From contig JBNJDJ010000009.1 in assembly GCA_051744845.1 (NCBI GenBank), forward strand, positions 1 through 44,128: DNA of 44,128 nucleotides. The letters are read 5' to 3'. A program made the translations under genes and the position numbers. The notes beneath the pieces are model-generated. The model ran no database searches, had not been told where the DNA came from, and was given only the letters and a program-made list of their open reading frames with translations. Source of the DNA: JBNJDJ01 sp051744845 (GTDB lineage Bacteria; Bacillota; Clostridia; Peptostreptococcales; Acidaminobacteraceae). Positions 41,120 to 44,128 of this stretch are shown here, piece by piece (the stretch's first letter is position 1; the number at the start of each line of letters is the position of its first letter).

Positions 41120-42490
41120 ATGACAATTTATAAAGATAGATTAAATGATTTAAATAACAAAAAATTGATCAAAGAAAATGATTATATTATTTATTGGATG
41201 CAAAACGCTCAAAGAATAAAATATAATTTTGGATTAAAAAGAGCAAGAGAAATGTCAAAAACATTTGAAAAACCTATTATAGTATTTTTTAGTTTAGGAT
41301 CTAGTTTTTTCATCCAAAACAAAAGAAAATTATATTTTCTACTAGAAGGACTTCTTGATATTAAAGAAAAACTAAAAGATTTAAATATTAAAATGATTAT
41401 TGATTATTCAAAGGTAAGTAAAAACCTTTTAGATTTAGCTAATAATTCTATATGTTTAATAACTGATAAAGGCTATTTACGAGTTGAAAAGAAATTAAAT
41501 TTAAAGGTATCTAAAAATGTAACTTGTAAAGTGATAATAGCAGAATCAAATCTTGTAGTACCTGTAGAAATAGCTTCTCAAAAGCAAGAATATGCAGCTT
41601 ATACTTTAAGAAAAAAGCTATTATCTAAAGTAGATAACTATTTAAAAGATTTTGAACCTATTAAGAAACAAAATTTAAATCTTAATTTAGATTTTGATTT
41701 TAATATCAATCTAAATTCTAAAAAAGATTTTAAAGAAATTTCTAAGAAGTTAAAAGTTGAAAATGTCATTCCTTCAAAATTATACAAAGGAGGGCCTGAG
41801 GAAGCTATTAAAAAATTAAATCATTTTATAAAAAATAATCTAGATAAATATGAAGAATTTGCAAATGATCCAGTTAAAGACATTACTTCTAGACTTAGTC
41901 CATATTTAAACTATGGCCATATTTCACCAATATATATCACTAAAAAAATATTAGATTTACAAAAAACATTTGAACACGACTTTTTAGAACAAATAATAGT
42001 TAGAAGAGAGCTTGCTTATAATTTTATCTATTTTAATAAATTTTATGATAAAAGTTTATCTAAAATTCTTCCTAATTGGTGTCAAAAAACAATGGATGAA
42101 CACATTGATGACAAAAGAAAATATGATTATTCTCTAGATATTTTAGAAAACTCTAAAACTCATGATGTATTTTGGAATGCTTGTCAAAATGAATTAAAAA
42201 ATACAGGACTAATGCATAATTATATGAGAATGTATTGGGGTAAAAAAGTTTTAGAGTGGTCTGATAATTATCAAAATGCTTTTGATAATTTAGTTTTACT
42301 AAATGATAAATACGCAATAGATGGATTTTCCCCTAATGGTTATACTGGAATTTCTTGGTGTTTTGGGAAACACGATAGAGCTTGGAAAGAAAGAGATATA
42401 TTTGGTAAAATCAGATATATGAATGCTAACGGTTTAAAAAGAAAATTTGATATTCAAAAATATGTAGATAAGTATAGAAAGGAAAAATAA
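41120..42490 (+). CDS. phr: Class II CPD photolyase
   Basis: A 456-residue light-dependent repair enzyme that splits cyclobutane pyrimidine dimers using FAD. The C-terminal half has the class II signature: R-R-E-L-A-Y-N-F, W-N-A-C-Q-N-E-L, H-N-Y-M-R-M-Y-W-G-K-K-V-L-E-W, D-G-x-x-P-N-G-Y-T-G-I-S-W, and H-D-R-A-W-K-E-R followed by F-G-K-I-R-Y-M. This separates it from the class I PhrB type. The N-terminal Rossmann-like domain begins Y-I-I-Y-W-M-Q-N-A-Q-R. The start ATG 41120 follows AAAGGA. Its stop shares a base with the start of the next gene, so both are co-translated. Confidence 0.94.
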   Translation: MTIYKDRLNDLNNKKLIKENDYIIYWMQNAQRIKYNFGLKRAREMSKTFEKPIIVFFSLGSSFFIQNKRKLYFLLEGLLDIKEKLKDLNIKMIIDYSKVSKNLLDLANNSICLITDKGYLRVEKKLNLKVSKNVTCKVIIAESNLVVPVEIASQKQEYAAYTLRKKLLSKVDNYLKDFEPIKKQNLNLNLDFDFNINLNSKKDFKEISKKLKVENVIPSKLYKGGPEEAIKKLNHFIKNNLDKYEEFANDPVKDITSRLSPYLNYGHISPIYITKKILDLQKTFEHDFLEQIIVRRELAYNFIYFNKFYDKSLSKILPNWCQKTMDEHIDDKRKYDYSLDILENSKTHDVFWNACQNELKNTGLMHNYMRMYWGKKVLEWSDNYQNAFDNLVLLNDKYAIDGFSPNGYTGISWCFGKHDRAWKERDIFGKIRYMNANGLKRKFDIQKYVDKYRKEK

Positions 42491-43458
42491 TGACTATAAA
42501 ACCTAAAGTATTAATAAGTAGATGTTTAACATTTGATAATTGTAGATATGATGGAGGAATAATTAATAGTGAATTCATTAATCAACTTAAACCTTTTGTT
42601 GATTTTAAAACAATATGTCCAGAAGTAGAAATTGGATTAGGTGTTCCTAGAAAATGGTTGTCTCTTATAATAAAAAAAGATGGTAAAAATAGAATATATC
42701 AAAAAGCAACAGAAACAGATTTTACTAATGAAATGCTTGATTACGCTGATAATCTTTTTGAAAAGCATAGAGATTCAGTTGATGGTTTTATTTTAAAAGA
42801 AAGATCACCTTCATGTGGTATATCAAATGTAAAATATTACTCTTCTGAAAAAAGTAAAATATCCTCTGGAAAAGATATAGGTGTTTTTGGAAAAAAAGTA
42901 TTAGAAGAGTTTGAAAATTATCCTATTATAAATGAAGGTAGATTAAGAAATTTTACATTAAGAGAAAGATTTTTAACAAAATTATTTACATTTGCTAGAT
43001 TCAAAAAAGTTAATAAAAATAATAAAATGAAAGATTTAATTAAATTTCACTCTGAACATAAATATTTACTACAATCGTTTAATGAAGAAAAAATGAGACA
43101 ATTAGGTTCTATAGCTGCCAATCATGAAAAAAAGCAAACCGAAAAAGTTATAAATAATTATTATAAAATCTTAAAAGAAGTATTTAATGAAACTCAAAGT
43201 GAAGGTAAAAATATAAATATTTTACAACACTGTTTTGGTTTTGTATCTGAGTATTTAACAAAAGAGCAAAGAGAACATTTTTTAGATACTTTAAAGCATT
43301 ATAGAAATAATAAATATCCTTTAAGCGTCTTACAAAAAATGTTAGAATCTTGGATTATTCAACATAATGTTGATTATTTAAAAAATCAATATTATTTCAA
43401 ACCTTATCCTTTAGAATTAATGACAATAAAAGATTCTGGAAAAGGACATGATTATTAA
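42490..43458 (+). CDS. TudS (DUF523)-DUF1722 fusion, RudS-like tRNA s4U desulfidase
   Basis: A 322-residue two-domain protein. The N-terminal DUF523/TudS domain (about 1-150) keeps candidate [4Fe-4S] ligands C12, C43 (in C-P-E-V-E) and C109 (in S-P-S-C-G), with acidic and Ser residues alongside. TudS enzymes are Fe-S desulfidases acting on thiouracil. The C-terminal DUF1722 (YbgA) domain (about 175-310) has the K-x-L-L-Q-S-F and Y-P-L-S-V-L segments. Fusions of this kind, called RudS, remove 4-thiouridine from tRNA, a UVA-absorbing base. It is translationally coupled to the photolyase (TAATG), and DUF1722-photolyase neighbourhoods are known elsewhere (E. coli ybgA-phrB). Confidence 0.87.
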   Translation: MTIKPKVLISRCLTFDNCRYDGGIINSEFINQLKPFVDFKTICPEVEIGLGVPRKWLSLIIKKDGKNRIYQKATETDFTNEMLDYADNLFEKHRDSVDGFILKERSPSCGISNVKYYSSEKSKISSGKDIGVFGKKVLEEFENYPIINEGRLRNFTLRERFLTKLFTFARFKKVNKNNKMKDLIKFHSEHKYLLQSFNEEKMRQLGSIAANHEKKQTEKVINNYYKILKEVFNETQSEGKNINILQHCFGFVSEYLTKEQREHFLDTLKHYRNNKYPLSVLQKMLESWIIQHNVDYLKNQYYFKPYPLELMTIKDSGKGHDY

Positions 43459-43462
43459 TAAT

Positions 43463-43495
43463 ATACTCTATCTTTTTTAGATAGAGTTATTTTTT
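43463..43495 (+). terminator. Terminator of the phr-rudS-like operon
   Basis: ACTCTATCT / AGATAGAGT, 9-bp stem with a T-rich loop, followed by TATTTTTT. Confidence 0.85.
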
Positions 43496-43574
43496 ATATT
43501 TTTTAAATTTTATAAACTTTACTCAGCTTTATTTGATATCTAAGAGTTTTAATACTTATTTAATAATCCTTTTA

Positions 43575-44128
43575 TTAGTTAAAAGATATACCGTTAAGAT
43601 ATGTATTAACTACTTTTACATTCTTTATATTTTCTTTTTTTATCTTTAAAATATTTTTATCTAAAATAGTAAAATCAGCATATTTCCCTATATCTAAACT
43701 TCCTTTTTTATCTTCCATATGTTGGGCATATGCAGAATTCAAAGTATAAAATTTTAAAGCTTTTTTTATTGATATCTTTTCATCAGGTAAAAAACCTTTT
43801 TCAGGTTTTCCTGAAAGGTCAGTTCTATTAACTGCACAATAAATACCAAGAATTGGATCTAATTTATCTACTGGTGAGTCAGATCCAAAAGCTATCTTAA
43901 TACCCATTTTATCCATAGTATTATACAAATAAGTTTCTTTAGCTTTTCTTTTCCCTATTTTACTTTCAACAATATGTACATCATTATCGAGAAAAATTGG
44001 TTGAATATGAGTCAATATATTATTTTTCTTAATTTTTTCAATTAAATCTAATGTAGTAATTTGGCAATGTATTATACTATGTCTTAAATTTTTATTTTTA
44101 CACTTTTTAATTGAGTTAATTGAATTTA
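43575..44128 (-). CDS. YtcJ-like amidohydrolase (5' end outside window)
   Basis: The C-terminal part (about 184 codons) of an amidohydrolase-3 family metal-dependent hydrolase. The frame stays open to the window edge, so an internal TTG at 44015 is not the start. Reading through the edge gives R-H-S-I-I-H-C-Q with a probable metal-binding His, then T-H-I-Q-P-I-F-L-D. Further on come F-G-S-D-S-P-V with the catalytic Asp and the C-terminal G-S-L-D-I-G-K-Y-A-D-F-T-I-L-D typical of the family. Substrates vary and cannot be predicted. It converges on the RudS-like gene. I see no clear terminator on its own strand. Confidence 0.9.
   Translation of the reverse strand, partial: NSINSIKKCKNKNLRHSIIHCQITTLDLIEKIKKNNILTHIQPIFLDNDVHIVESKIGKRKAKETYLYNTMDKMGIKIAFGSDSPVDKLDPILGIYCAVNRTDLSGKPEKGFLPDEKISIKKALKFYTLNSAYAQHMEDKKGSLDIGKYADFTILDKNILKIKKENIKNVKVVNTYLNGISFN

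Noticed and set aside
43575..44015. Amidohydrolase as a complete small gene starting at TTG 44015
   Set aside because: The frame is open to the window edge, and the upstream residues include family motifs (RHSIIHCQ), so the gene is truncated by the window.
1..44128. CRISPR arrays, tRNA/rRNA genes, insertion sequences or prophage genes
   Set aside because: Reading through the window I found no regularly spaced repeats, no tRNA- or rRNA-like stretches, and no transposase, integrase or phage proteins.

Overview
The window is strongly AT-rich DNA with A/T-ending codons and strong AGGAGG-type ribosome binding sites. Its gene set (purR, spoVG, LCP family, prsA, mfd, rqcP, divIC) points to a low-GC Firmicute. 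The organisation best fits an anaerobic Clostridia/Tissierellia-like bacterium, but the genus cannot be named from sequence alone.

Layout. (1) Positions 1-2264, minus strand: end of a DUF3870 gene, an AspT/YidE-like exchanger with a two-hairpin leader, and a hotdog thioesterase. (2) Positions 2279-19600, minus strand: the classical Firmicute housekeeping block in the order purR, spoVG, glmU, prs, pth, mfd, prsA, spoVB-like flippase, mazG, hup, rqcP, divIC, ppx/gppA, tilS, ftsH. The sporulation genes usually found in this block (spoVT, yabP, yabQ, spoIIE) and hprT are absent. (3) Positions 19863-26834: divergently transcribed murC, then an LCP ligase, a degenerate ClC channel with a small membrane protein, an EamA transporter, lspA and cardiolipin synthase. 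(4) Positions 26903-34456, minus strand: a tightly coupled aromatic amino acid operon, aroF-tyrA-aroB-aroA-aroC-pheA-aroE. It has a near-consensus promoter and a leader carrying two tandem short ORFs, each packed with Phe and Tyr codons and each followed by its own intrinsic terminator. (5) Positions 34457-35689: a gene-poor stretch and a nucleotidyltransferase/small-protein gene pair. (6) Positions 35767-41066: a polyphosphate module, with an intact Ppx-HD protein divergent from a degenerate Ppx-HD protein that is coupled to ppk1. (7) Positions 41120-43458: a class II photolyase coupled to a TudS-DUF1722 (RudS-like) gene, probably a light-stress operon. (8) Positions 43575-44128: a partial YtcJ-like amidohydrolase.

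The most notable observation is the tandem Phe/Tyr leader-peptide attenuator in front of the aro operon. The two units align codon for codon around a shared W18-G19-Y20-F21 and have related terminators with compensatory base changes. In unit 1, the end of the ORF has an 8-nt perfect complement to the terminator's 5' arm and loop, which gives a clear ribosome-stalling switch. This is unusual because Firmicutes typically use T-box RNAs for aromatic amino acid control, and no T-box was recognised here.
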